DNA of 19,779 nt, taken from positions 1 through 19,779 of the forward strand of contig JAYNZW010000019.1 of the NCBI GenBank assembly GCA_038103905.1, in the 5' to 3' direction. The notes beneath the pieces were generated by a model. That model was given only the letters and a program-made list of their open reading frames with translations. It was not told where the DNA came from and searched no databases. Of the stretch, positions 8,062-15,962 are shown piece by piece. This DNA is from CABYIR01 sp038103905 (GTDB lineage Bacteria > Pseudomonadota > Alphaproteobacteria > Pelagibacterales > AG-422-B15). How positions within the stretch are numbered: position 1 is the stretch's first letter; each line of letters starts with the position of its first letter. The position numbers and the translations under genes are program-made.

Positions 8062-9000
8062 CTAGCTAATTAGCATTGATAGACAAGCCATCCTGACAGC
8101 TACACCATTTTCAACTTGTTCATTAATAACTGATTTATGCACATCATCTGCCAAAGAACTTTCAATCTCTACATCTCTATTTATTGGACCTGGGTGCATT
8201 ACAAGCGCATCACTTTTTGCATTCTTTAATTTTTCTTCTGTAAGTCCATATTGTAAAAAATATTCTTGAGTACTAGGTAATTCTGTATTTGTTATTCTTT
8301 CATTTTGAATTCTTAGCATCATAACTATGTCTGAATCAGTTATGCCTTCAATTAATTCATGAAATATTTCTACTTTATATTTATTTAAATCCTTTGGCTC
8401 AAAATATTTTGGATATACAAATCTTACTTTTGAGCCCATTTTAGTTAGCAAATAATAATTAGACCTTGCGACACGACTATGCTCAAGATCACCACATATT
8501 GAAACTGTTAAATTTTTTAAAGTTTTTTTATGACTAAGAATTGTAAATGCATCTAACAATGCCTGTGTGGGATGTTCATTTATTCCTTCACCTGCGTTAA
8601 TAACAGGGCACTCCAAAAGATTTGAAATTTCTTCTGCCGAATTATCATTACTGTGCCTTATGACGACTAAATCGGGATTCATAGCACCTATTGTTTGTGC
8701 AGTATCAAATAATGTTTCTCCTTTTCGCAATGATGAGCCTTCGATATTCATATTTATAACGTCGGCACCTAATCTTTTAGCGGCAATCTCAAATGAAATT
8801 AATGTTCTTGTGGAAGGTTCGAAAAAAAGATTTATTATCGTTCTTCCTGTTAGGATAGGATAGTTTTTATTTTTTTCTCTATTTTTAAGTTTAAAAAAAA
8901 CAGCAAGTTCTAAGATTTTTTCAATATCAGCAATAGATAAATACTTAATACCTAATAAATGTTTTTGGCTTATTTTTGGTATTTCAATATTTTCAGGCAT
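8062..9000 (-). CDS. pyrB: Aspartate carbamoyltransferase, catalytic subunit
   Basis: PyrB joins carbamoyl phosphate to aspartate, the committed step of pyrimidine synthesis, in the cytosol. All active-site motifs are visible in the 312 residues: the carbamoyl-phosphate loop FFEPSTRT with Ser63-Thr-Arg-Thr66, SSLRKGE with Lys93, VVIRH, HPTQALLD at 143-150, DLEHSRVARSN, MMLRIQNER at 227-235, and HPGPINRDVE at 269-278. It begins four bases after the ruvX stop and ends directly against the plsY start. No pyrI regulatory gene or linked pyrC is present, so the subunit type or a separate DHOase partner cannot be judged. pyrE appears later in this window on the other strand. Confidence 0.97.
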   Translation of the reverse strand: MPENIEIPKISQKHLLGIKYLSIADIEKILELAVFFKLKNREKNKNYPILTGRTIINLFFEPSTRTLISFEIAAKRLGADVINMNIEGSSLRKGETLFDTAQTIGAMNPDLVVIRHSNDNSAEEISNLLECPVINAGEGINEHPTQALLDAFTILSHKKTLKNLTVSICGDLEHSRVARSNYYLLTKMGSKVRFVYPKYFEPKDLNKYKVEIFHELIEGITDSDIVMMLRIQNERITNTELPSTQEYFLQYGLTEEKLKNAKSDALVMHPGPINRDVEIESSLADDVHKSVINEQVENGVAVRMACLSMLIS

Positions 9001-9004
9001 TTAA

Positions 9005-9493
9005 TTAATTATTTATAATATAGTTTATAGCGCCCTCTAAGATAAATGCTGCAGCTAAGTTATCAATGTCTTTTTTATGATCTTTCTTTTTTGCTCTACT
9101 TTTTTTATTTGTTTCAAAATTTCTTTCAACAGCGACAGTTGATAATCTTTCATCCCAGAATCCGTATTTGATACATAGCTCACTACATATTTTATCAGCC
9201 TTATCTCTTGCTGATTGAGCACTTTTGCCCTCTGATCCATCCATATTAACTGGAAGGCCAAAAACAATCCCTTTGATATCGTACTCAAGAACAATTTTTT
9301 TCAGTAAATTGAGTAATTCACTAAATTTATTTTCACTAATAGTTTTTAAAGGAAGCGCACCATTTAAAGTTAAAGTTGAGACTGAAATTCCTATTCTTTT
9401 TTTTCCAAGATCTAATCCCATAATTCTTTTTTTTTCTAAAAGAAAAGGTTTGAATTCTAGTAAATCCTCGACTTTGTATGTTGAATTTAACAT
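9005..9493 (-). CDS. ruvX: Putative pre-16S rRNA nuclease / Holliday-junction-resolvase-like protein RuvX (YqgF)
   Basis: This is a 162-residue RNase H-fold protein of the YqgF family, implicated in 16S rRNA 5'-end maturation. The conserved acidic site is visible: Asp28 in MGLDLGKKRIGISVS, Glu115 in WDERLST, and Asp142 or Asp144 in KKDIDNLAA. VFGLPVNMDGSEG at about 77-89 is the other family signature. The chosen ATG gives a roughly 24-residue N-terminal extension before the first strand; alphaproteobacterial RuvX proteins commonly have a similar extension, so I keep it. It heads the ruvX-pyrB-plsY run and is divergent from gatC across only 48 bases, an arrangement typical of the class. Confidence 0.93.
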   Translation of the reverse strand: MLNSTYKVEDLLEFKPFLLEKKRIMGLDLGKKRIGISVSTLTLNGALPLKTISENKFSELLNLLKKIVLEYDIKGIVFGLPVNMDGSEGKSAQSARDKADKICSELCIKYGFWDERLSTVAVERNFETNKKSRAKKKDHKKDIDNLAAAFILEGAINYIINN

Positions 9494-9541
9494 TTTTTAT
9501 ATGTATATCATAAAACGCTTAAAGCTTATATATTAGAAATT
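9494..9541. promoter_or_regulatory. Divergent promoter region between ruvX and gatC
   Basis: This 48-base gap must serve both directions. On the plus strand TATATT (9529-9534) would place the start close to the gatC ATG. On the minus strand TATGAT (9512 down to 9507) would place it only a few bases before the ruvX ATG. Neither has a good -35. If both boxes are real, both transcripts have almost no leader, and the two promoters interleave. No Shine-Dalgarno sequence is evident before either start codon. Evidence is motif matching only. Confidence 0.35.
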
Positions 9542-9829
9542 ATGGAATTTGATAAAGATAGCCTGCTCAAATTAGGAAAACTTTCAAAAATAAAGATTGA
9601 TGAGGATAAATTATCTTCCTTATCTACTGATCTGGGTTCAATTTTAAAATTTATAGATAGGTTGCAAAGTATCGAAACAGATAATGTTGATCCAACTTCA
9701 AATTCATTAGACCAATCTCTTGTTATGAGAGATGATATTGCATCAGATGAAAACTCAGCTAAGGAGATTTTAGAAAATGCGCCTGAGAAAGAGTTAGATT
9801 TCTTTTCTGTGCCCAAGGTTATCGAATAA
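9542..9829 (+). CDS. gatC: Asp-tRNA(Asn)/Glu-tRNA(Gln) amidotransferase subunit C
   Basis: GatC is the small scaffold subunit that wraps around GatA and stabilises the GatCAB amidotransferase. The 95 residues have the family length and pattern: an N-terminal helix with LLKLGKLSKIKIDEDKLSSL, a central FIDRLQSIETDNVDP segment, a LVMRDDIASD stretch, and the near-invariant end APEKELDFFSVPKVIE. It is the first gene of gatCAB; gatA starts four bases after its stop. The complex is used by bacteria that lack GlnRS, AsnRS or both. Good agreement with the family across its whole length and the operon context make the call secure. Confidence 0.95.
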   Translation: MEFDKDSLLKLGKLSKIKIDEDKLSSLSTDLGSILKFIDRLQSIETDNVDPTSNSLDQSLVMRDDIASDENSAKEILENAPEKELDFFSVPKVIE

Positions 9830-9833
9830 TAAA

Positions 9834-11309
9834 ATGAAAGTTGGTCTAAATTTAATAGAAGCTAGTGAATTACTTGCAAAAAATGAGGTTTCATCAACTG
9901 AACTTACTAAGATTTATTTAGATAACATTAAAAAAGGTGAGAAACTAAACTGCTATAATACTGTTTCTTCAGAAGAAGCTCTAAAAGAAGCTGAAGACTC
10001 CGACAAAAGACGTAAAGAAGAAAAGTCCAGAAGTAGATTCGACGGGATACCAATTGGTATCAAAGATTTATTTTGTACAAAGAATATAAAGACTACTGCG
10101 TCTAGCAAGATTTTGTCTAACTTTGTCCCTACTTATGAGTCTACCGTATCTCAAAATTGTATTAATGCTGGCTTAATAAGTCTTGGTAAGTTGAATTGTG
10201 ATGAATTTGCAATGGGATCAACCAATAAAACAAGCCATTTTGGTTCAGTAATAAATCCATGGAAGTCTTCCAATTCAGATGCTCATCTTGTTCCCGGAGG
10301 ATCATCTGGTGGATCAGCGGCGGCTGTTGCAGCAGATTTATGTATTGCTTCATTGGGAACGGATACAGGAGGTTCAATAAGACAGCCTGCTTCTTTTACA
10401 GGTACAGTTGGCTTAAAACCGACTTATGGAAGAGTTTCACGATGGGGAATCGTTGCCTTTGCTTCTTCATTAGATCAAGCTGGACCAATTACTAAAACTG
10501 TGGAGGATGCAGCAGCTTTATTTGAGATTATTTCAGGTCATGATTCAAAAGACTCTACTTCATCTATAAAACAAAAAGAGAATTTTTACGATAATTTAAA
10601 TAGTTCGGTTAAAGGGATGAAAATTGGAATCCCAAAAGAATTCAAGAGTGATGATCTTCCTAACAGTACGCAAAAGGCCTGGGATGATTGTAAAAAGTTA
10701 CTTCAAGAAAATGGTGCTGAATTAATTGATATAAGTCTTCCGCATACAATGGATGCACTTCCAACTTATTATATAATTGCTCCAGCTGAAGCTTCTTCAA
10801 ATTTAGCTAGATATGATGGTGTAAAATATGGAATTAGAGAAAATGGAAAAAATCTAATTGATATGTATGAAGAGACAAGGTCTACTGGTTTTGGAGATGA
10901 GGTAAAAAGAAGAATATTGATTGGTACATATGTTCTATCCTCTGGTTATTATGATGCTTACTATATAAAGGCTCAAAAAGTAAGATCGTTAATTAAAAGT
11001 GATTATAACGAAGCATTTAAAAAAGTAGATGCAATCTTAACACCTTCTACGCCATCAACTGCATTTGAAATTGATAATGAACCCAAAGATCCTGTTCAAA
11101 CATATTTGAATGATATATTTACTGTTCCAGTGAACTTGGCTGGCATACCTGCAATCTCGATTCCTTTTGCAAATGATGAAAATAATTTACCAATTGGACT
11201 TCAGTTAATAACAAATTCTTTTGAGGAGCAAAAATTGTTAAATATTGCAAAAAATGTTCAGGATACAATTAATTATACCCCTAATCTTGATAAGTGGTGG
11301 ATAAAATGA
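9834..11309 (+). CDS. gatA: Asp-tRNA(Asn)/Glu-tRNA(Gln) amidotransferase subunit A (amidase)
   Basis: GatA releases ammonia from glutamine (or asparagine) for transamidation of mischarged Glu-tRNA(Gln) or Asp-tRNA(Asn). The 491 residues contain the amidase signature. The catalytic triad is Lys77 in GIPIGIKDLF, cis-Ser157 in PGGSSGGSAAAVA, and nucleophile Ser181 in TDTGGSIRQPA. The GLKPTYGRVSRWG and SSLDQAGPI segments follow, and the late AGIPAISIPF and LPIGLQLI are typical of GatA rather than of other amidases. The gene ends in ATGA: the gatB start overlaps its TGA stop, so the two subunits are probably made in matched amounts. Confidence 0.97.
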   Translation: MKVGLNLIEASELLAKNEVSSTELTKIYLDNIKKGEKLNCYNTVSSEEALKEAEDSDKRRKEEKSRSRFDGIPIGIKDLFCTKNIKTTASSKILSNFVPTYESTVSQNCINAGLISLGKLNCDEFAMGSTNKTSHFGSVINPWKSSNSDAHLVPGGSSGGSAAAVAADLCIASLGTDTGGSIRQPASFTGTVGLKPTYGRVSRWGIVAFASSLDQAGPITKTVEDAAALFEIISGHDSKDSTSSIKQKENFYDNLNSSVKGMKIGIPKEFKSDDLPNSTQKAWDDCKKLLQENGAELIDISLPHTMDALPTYYIIAPAEASSNLARYDGVKYGIRENGKNLIDMYEETRSTGFGDEVKRRILIGTYVLSSGYYDAYYIKAQKVRSLIKSDYNEAFKKVDAILTPSTPSTAFEIDNEPKDPVQTYLNDIFTVPVNLAGIPAISIPFANDENNLPIGLQLITNSFEEQKLLNIAKNVQDTINYTPNLDKWWIK

Positions 11310-12736
11310 TTAACGGGTGGGAATTAGTAATTGGGATTGAAATTCATGCACAGGTAAAATCTAATTCAAAGCTTTTTTCTTCTTCATCAACAGATTTTGG
11401 TTCAGGACCTAATAGCCAGGTTAGTCTTGTAGATGCAGCAATGCCTGGAATGCTGCCAGTAATTAATAAATTTTGTGTTGAGCAAGCTGTTCGATCTGGA
11501 ATTGGTTTAAATGCTAAAATCAATAATAAATCTATTTTTGATCGAAAAAACTATTTTTATCAGGACCTGCCTCAAGGGTACCAGATTTCTCAGTTTAAAG
11601 ATCCCATTGTAGGCAATGGATTTGTTGATATTGAATTAGATGGTCAAGCCAAAAAAATTGGCATTGAAAGATTACACCTAGAGCAAGATGCGGGAAAGAG
11701 TCTCCACGACCAGGATCCAAATTTAACCTTTGTAGATTTAAACCGCTCTGGAATTGCTCTAATGGAAATAGTCTCAAAACCAGATATGTCTTCTGCTGAT
11801 GAGGCAGTTGAATATGTAAAAAAAGTAAGATCTATATTACGCTACTTAGATACTTGTGATGGAAACATGGAACAAGGATCTCTGAGGGCTGATGTGAATG
11901 TATCGGTCAATAAACCAGGAAATGAATTAGGAACAAGGTGTGAGATTAAGAACTTAAACTCCTTTAAATATATTCATGCTGCAATTATTTATGAAGCAAA
12001 AAGGCAAATCAAGTTAATTGAGTCAGGAGAAAGTATAAATCAAGAAACAAGATTGTATAATATTGATAATGGAGAAACACGTTCTATGAGATCAAAAGAA
12101 GATGCTCATGATTATCGATATTTTCCTGATCCAGATTTATTACCTCTTGAAATTGACGATAAATGGATCGAAGAGATAAAAAGCACAATACCTGAGTTGC
12201 CAGATCAAAAGAAGGAGAGATTTATCAGGGAGTATGGCTTAAGTGAGTATGATGCGGAAGTAATTGTAGCTGATAGAGCTATAAGTCAGTATTACGAAAA
12301 AGTAGTAAAGAATAGAAATCCTAAACTTGTTACAACTTGGGTAACAAGTGAGCTCTTTTCTATTTTGAATAAAAAAACTCTAACAATTGATGAGAGTCCT
12401 GTATCTCATGAACATCTGGGAGAATTGATTGATAATATTGAAAATGGAAAAATCTCTAACAGACTTGCTAAAGATGTTTTTGAAGAAATGTGTGAAACTG
12501 GAAAGACATCTATTGATATTATCAATGAAAAGGGACTGTCTCAAATCAGTGATGAGGGAGAGTTAGAAAAACTAGTTGAAGATGTTATTACAGCAAATCC
12601 TGAAAATGTTGAAAAATATAAAAGTGGAAAAGATAAGCTTTTTGGGTTTTTTGTTGGTGAAGCAATGAAGCTTTCTAAGGGAAAAGCAAATCCAAAAGTC
12701 TTGAACGAACTTTTGAAAAGTAAATTAAATTCTTAG
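11306..12736 (+). CDS. gatB: Asp-tRNA(Asn)/Glu-tRNA(Gln) amidotransferase subunit B
   Basis: GatB binds the mischarged tRNA and carries out phosphorylation and amidation of its aminoacyl group. I choose the ATG at 11306 (476 residues, MINGWELVIGIEIHAQV). It overlaps the gatA stop as ATGA and fits the usual GatB start; the in-frame GTG at 11294 would add four residues and is less likely. Family motifs are VIGIEIHAQV, LPQGYQISQF, IERLHLEQDAGKS, DLNRSGIALMEIVS, GNMEQGSLRADVNVS, CEIKNLNSFK and DYRYFPDPDLLPL. These are followed by the helical tail and YqeY-like C-terminal domain, which bind the tRNA elbow. The tRNA-Ser gene lies 36 bases downstream. Confidence 0.97.
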   Translation: MINGWELVIGIEIHAQVKSNSKLFSSSSTDFGSGPNSQVSLVDAAMPGMLPVINKFCVEQAVRSGIGLNAKINNKSIFDRKNYFYQDLPQGYQISQFKDPIVGNGFVDIELDGQAKKIGIERLHLEQDAGKSLHDQDPNLTFVDLNRSGIALMEIVSKPDMSSADEAVEYVKKVRSILRYLDTCDGNMEQGSLRADVNVSVNKPGNELGTRCEIKNLNSFKYIHAAIIYEAKRQIKLIESGESINQETRLYNIDNGETRSMRSKEDAHDYRYFPDPDLLPLEIDDKWIEEIKSTIPELPDQKKERFIREYGLSEYDAEVIVADRAISQYYEKVVKNRNPKLVTTWVTSELFSILNKKTLTIDESPVSHEHLGELIDNIENGKISNRLAKDVFEEMCETGKTSIDIINEKGLSQISDEGELEKLVEDVITANPENVEKYKSGKDKLFGFFVGEAMKLSKGKANPKVLNELLKSKLNS

Positions 12737-12751
12737 ATTATTTCATCTATT

Positions 12752-12757
12752 TATAGT
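12752..12757 (+). promoter_or_regulatory. Weak candidate -10 box for tRNA-Ser
   Basis: TATAGT lies 15 bases before the 5' end of the tRNA in the short gap after gatB. It could start transcription near 12764. No convincing -35 is present; the best place for one falls in the last codons of gatB. Co-transcription with gatCAB followed by processing is an equal alternative. Confidence 0.2.
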
Positions 12758-12772
12758 AATAATCTATTTACC

Positions 12773-12866
12773 GGAGAGATGGGTGAGTGGTTGAAACCGG
12801 CTCCCTGCTAAGGAGTTGTGCGGGCTTATACCCGTACCGAGGGTTCGAATCCCTCTCTCTCCGCCA
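12773..12866 (+). tRNA. tRNA-Ser (anticodon GCU), CCA encoded
   Basis: A complete class II cloverleaf can be drawn. The acceptor stem pairs GGAGAGA (12773-12779) with TCTCTCC (12856-12862). The D stem is GGT/ACC (12782-12784 with 12796-12798). The anticodon stem is GCTCC/GGAGT with one G-U pair, and its loop CTGCTAA places anticodon GCT at 12807-12809, reading AGC and AGU serine codons. The long variable arm has a seven-pair stem (12818-12824 with 12831-12837). The T arm is GAGGG TTCGAAT CCCTC. The discriminator base is G12863, and CCA is encoded at 12864-12866. The final A lies directly against the last base of the convergent slt gene. No integrase or att-like repeat accompanies the tRNA. 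Confidence 0.97.
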
Positions 12867-15005
12867 CTAGCTTGATGGTCTTATTGTTGGCTTAATTACG
12901 GATTTTCCACCAATATACCCCTTATTTAAATTATCTTTAATTGAATATTTCTGTGGCAAGTTGTTCTTATCAAGAAAACTATACACTTGTATATTCTCAA
13001 TAACTCGCTGAACATAATTTCTAGTTTCTTTAAATGGAATTAGTTCCATCCAGTTTACAGGAGATATGTCATCACTTCGCGGATCTCCATATTTTTTTAT
13101 CCATGCATTTACTCTTGATGGACCAGCGTTGTACGCAGCCAGAGTAAGTATGTAAGAGCCGTCATAAGACGACAATAATTGATCAAGATATGCACTACCG
13201 AGTATAACATTATAGCTAGGGTCTTCAGTTAGTTTATTTTTTGAGTAAGGTATTTTAAGTCCTTTAGATACTTTTTTTGCAGTATATGGCATCAACTGCA
13301 TTAGGCCTTTTGCTCCTGCATAACTTCCCGCTTCTGGATCAAATTGACTTTCTTGCCTAATCACAGAATGAATTAAACTTTGATCTGGGAAAATTAATTT
13401 ACCATAACTTGGCCTTGGTACTGTTGGAAAACTTTTGGGCTCAAGGTATAGGTTTTTGTAGTAGTATAGCTTTCCTGCCTGTACAGCAAAGTCATATCTT
13501 TCGATTTCAGAAGCTAAATAAATAGCCTGAGTTGCAGCCAGATCATTTCGATTTTCTGCTAAGTCCAAAATAAATTTTTTTACAAGTTTATCTTGATCGA
13601 ATTCATTGAGGAGAGAAACCGCAGAGTAAACGTCTTTTAATTTTGGATTTATTATAAAATCATTCTCGGTAATTGGATTTATTTCTGGATTATATTCAAT
13701 TTTATTTTCTTTGAGCTCTGTTGCAGCCAATTGTCCATAAAATGTTAAATGGTATTTTGCTGCTGTTTGATACCAACTTTGACTCTTATCATTATCAAAA
13801 TTTTCCAATGATTTAGCTATCCAATATGATGCTCGTGCTTTAGAGATTGGTCGAGAGGAAACATCCCATATACGCTGAAAATGATATTTTGCTGCCGCTG
13901 GATCTTTTAGGAACGTTATGCTGATCCAGCCAGCCAGCCATTCTGCCTCAGCAATTTCTGCATTTGTCGTTAATCCATGGTTTAATGACATTTTGTAGGC
14001 AGACATATATTTATGTTGATCAATTAGTCTTCTTACTAAAAAGCTCTTTAATTTCCAAAATTTATCTGGTCGCTCTAGATATGAGGGATCTTTTTTATTT
14101 ATCTCTAGCATCATTGACATTGCACTGTCATACTTTCTTTTTTTGATTCTCCATCTTAAACGATCATGCTGTAAACCAGCATTATTGATTAGATCCTTTG
14201 GAACATTTGCAATTAGCTGGTCTACTCCACCAGAGAATGAAATCAACCCTATCCTTGCTTCAAATAATTTTTGGTAATCTTTTTCAACATATTTTACAAG
14301 TGAACGGGCAGTCCCATATTTACCGTTCCAAAGTAGCTGATTAATTCTTTTTTTATGATCATCTTGAGTAAGAAAATTTTTAAATTTATTAATAATAACT
14401 TTTTGTTCTCTTCTTGAAAAACTTCCATTTATATATCCTTCTTTGATAAGTAGTTCAGCAAGATCATCATTTCCTTTTTTAAGGAGAGAGTTGCCATAAT
14501 AAATCTTTCCCCATCCAGTTAAAGGATTTTGATTTTTGAAATAATTTATTAATTGATCATGGTCATCTGAAAAGGATATCTTATTTTCAGCTTTTATCTT
14601 TATACTTTCAATTAGAGGCCAATGATTATTGTCATTTAAAAAGTTTCTGTAATCCGTGAATGATAAATCGTCTGCTCCATTATAGTATCTAATCCAATTT
14701 AAAATACTTCTTGCATCTTTATTTTCTATTTTCTGACTAATCAGTTTTACACTTTTCCATCTCCATTTCTTTGCTTGACTCAAAGCTAAATCAAAGTTTT
14801 CGTAGTCCTTATTACTAAGTTTTAGAGATAACAAAGGTTGAGGAGGCCTTATCATAGGCATTAGACTTGATGTAATAGGTCGTTTTACTGGCTCTATATC
14901 AATTCTACCGTCTAAATTATGGTCAAAAATATCTGCACTCTGAACACTTGCAAATTGAACTACAGAAAGAAAGACTACTAAGCCAATTAGAGGCAATTTA
15001 TTCAT
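12867..15005 (-). CDS. slt: Soluble lytic murein transglycosylase (Slt family)
   Basis: This periplasmic enzyme cleaves the MurNAc-GlcNAc bond of peptidoglycan with formation of anhydro-MurNAc. The 712 residues start with a signal peptide (hydrophobic core LIGLVVFLSVV, probable cleavage after VQSA at residue 24). A long, mostly helical, TPR-like superhelix follows (about 60-530), then the lysozyme-like SLT domain (about 540-680). The catalytic Glu552 is in VIRQESQFDP, followed by GAKGLMQLMP (564-573) and LAAYNAGPSRVNAW (622-635). Directly after the cleavage site, DHNLDGRID (28-36) resembles the first half of an EF-hand or dockerin calcium loop. Two Pro-rich segments flank the enzyme. slt next to dapA in divergent orientation is a known alphaproteobacterial order. 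Its stop codon abuts the tRNA-Ser 3' end, with no terminator between. Confidence 0.94.
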   Translation of the reverse strand: MNKLPLIGLVVFLSVVQFASVQSADIFDHNLDGRIDIEPVKRPITSSLMPMIRPPQPLLSLKLSNKDYENFDLALSQAKKWRWKSVKLISQKIENKDARSILNWIRYYNGADDLSFTDYRNFLNDNNHWPLIESIKIKAENKISFSDDHDQLINYFKNQNPLTGWGKIYYGNSLLKKGNDDLAELLIKEGYINGSFSRREQKVIINKFKNFLTQDDHKKRINQLLWNGKYGTARSLVKYVEKDYQKLFEARIGLISFSGGVDQLIANVPKDLINNAGLQHDRLRWRIKKRKYDSAMSMMLEINKKDPSYLERPDKFWKLKSFLVRRLIDQHKYMSAYKMSLNHGLTTNAEIAEAEWLAGWISITFLKDPAAAKYHFQRIWDVSSRPISKARASYWIAKSLENFDNDKSQSWYQTAAKYHLTFYGQLAATELKENKIEYNPEINPITENDFIINPKLKDVYSAVSLLNEFDQDKLVKKFILDLAENRNDLAATQAIYLASEIERYDFAVQAGKLYYYKNLYLEPKSFPTVPRPSYGKLIFPDQSLIHSVIRQESQFDPEAGSYAGAKGLMQLMPYTAKKVSKGLKIPYSKNKLTEDPSYNVILGSAYLDQLLSSYDGSYILTLAAYNAGPSRVNAWIKKYGDPRSDDISPVNWMELIPFKETRNYVQRVIENIQVYSFLDKNNLPQKYSIKDNLNKGYIGGKSVIKPTIRPSS

Positions 15006-15087
15006 TATCAGTATTGTATATTAAAGACGGCTGAGTATATTTGTGATTTACTGTTTTTTAAATATATAAAAGTGTTAAAATATTGTT
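15006..15087. promoter_or_regulatory. Divergent promoter region between slt and dapA
   Basis: For dapA, TTGTGA (15041-15046) followed by TATATA or TATAAA (15063-15070) gives a plausible promoter with 16-18 base spacing and a leader of about a dozen bases. A second -10-like TAAAAT is at 15076-15081. For slt on the minus strand, TATACT (15039 down to 15034) is a good -10 with a poor -35. No Shine-Dalgarno sequence stands out before dapA. No lysine-riboswitch-like structure fits in 82 bases. Confidence 0.4.
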
Positions 15088-15960
15088 ATGTTTAAAGGTG
15101 TTTTTACAGCATTACTCACTCCATTTAAAAATGGATCTTTAGATGAAGCTTCTTACAGGTCATTTATAGATTTTCAGATTGAGTCAGGAATTCATGGCCT
15201 TGTTCCTGTGGGCACAACTGGAGAGTCCCCAACTGTTTCACATGTCGAACATAAAACTGCTGTTGAAATATGTATTAATCAAGCTAATAAAAGAGTTCCA
15301 GTGATTGCTGGCACTGGATCAAATAACACCGCAGAAGCAATTGAATTAACTAACCATGCTGAAGAAAATGGTGCTGATGCAGCATTAGTGGTTACTCCAT
15401 ATTATAATAAGCCAAATCAAGAAGGCCTTTATGCTCACTATAAATCAATTTGTGATAATTCAGATATTCCAATTATAATTTATAATATACCTGGAAGATC
15501 AATTGTTGATATGAATTTAGATACTATGAATAAATTATTTCAAATCAAGAACATTGTTGGTGTTAAGGATGCTACATCTGATATTTCTAGAGTTTTCAAA
15601 TATAAAAATATTATAGGTGAAGATTTCAATCAGTTATCTGGAGAAGATGCAACAACTCTTGCTTACATGACATATGGTGGTCATGGTTCGATCTCTGTTA
15701 CGTCAAATGTTGCACCTAAACTGTGTTCTACTTTTATGAATTTGTGTCTTGAAGGTAAATTTGATGAGGCATCTCAAGTAAATGATAAACTAATGAAATT
15801 ACATGAATGTCTATTCTTAGAGCCTAGTCCTGGGCCAGCAAAATATGCTGCTGAAAAACTTGGATTAATGTCAAGTGAATTACGTCTGCCTTTAGTTCAG
15901 ATTAGTCAAAATGCCAAAGATAGGGTCGATGAAGCGATGAAGTATGCTTCATTAATTTAG
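15088..15960 (+). CDS. dapA: 4-hydroxy-tetrahydrodipicolinate synthase
   Basis: DapA condenses pyruvate with aspartate semialdehyde on the way to meso-diaminopimelate and lysine, supplying the peptidoglycan cross-link. The 290 residues form the class I aldolase TIM barrel. The visible active site is VGTTGESPT with Thr43-Thr44, VTPYYNKP with Tyr106, IIYNIPGR with Tyr132 and Arg137, and Schiff-base Lys160 in IVGVKDAT. These positions are one lower than the E. coli numbering, so the chosen start is well supported. The late GHGSISVTSNVAP also fits. The gene is first in the dapA-smpB-folK run; smpB follows after two bases. Confidence 0.97.
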   Translation: MFKGVFTALLTPFKNGSLDEASYRSFIDFQIESGIHGLVPVGTTGESPTVSHVEHKTAVEICINQANKRVPVIAGTGSNNTAEAIELTNHAEENGADAALVVTPYYNKPNQEGLYAHYKSICDNSDIPIIIYNIPGRSIVDMNLDTMNKLFQIKNIVGVKDATSDISRVFKYKNIIGEDFNQLSGEDATTLAYMTYGGHGSISVTSNVAPKLCSTFMNLCLEGKFDEASQVNDKLMKLHECLFLEPSPGPAKYAAEKLGLMSSELRLPLVQISQNAKDRVDEAMKYASLI

Positions 15961-15962
15961 AG

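Noticed and set aside
8567..8863. Plus-strand open frame of 98 codons opposite pyrB
   Set aside because: Antisense shadow of the conserved pyrB active-site region, with no independent support.
9526..9816. Minus-strand open frame of 96 codons opposite gatC
   Set aside because: Low-complexity Ser/Phe/Ile-rich translation complementary to gatC; gatC matches its family along its full length.
11294..11305. GTG at 11294 as the gatB start
   Set aside because: The ATG at 11306 forms the ATGA overlap with gatA and gives the usual GatB N-terminus; the extra four residues are not conserved in the family as I know it.
12773..12866. tRNA-Ser as an integration site for a mobile element
   Set aside because: No integrase, no repeated 3' tRNA end and no foreign-looking genes nearby; both flanks are core genes.
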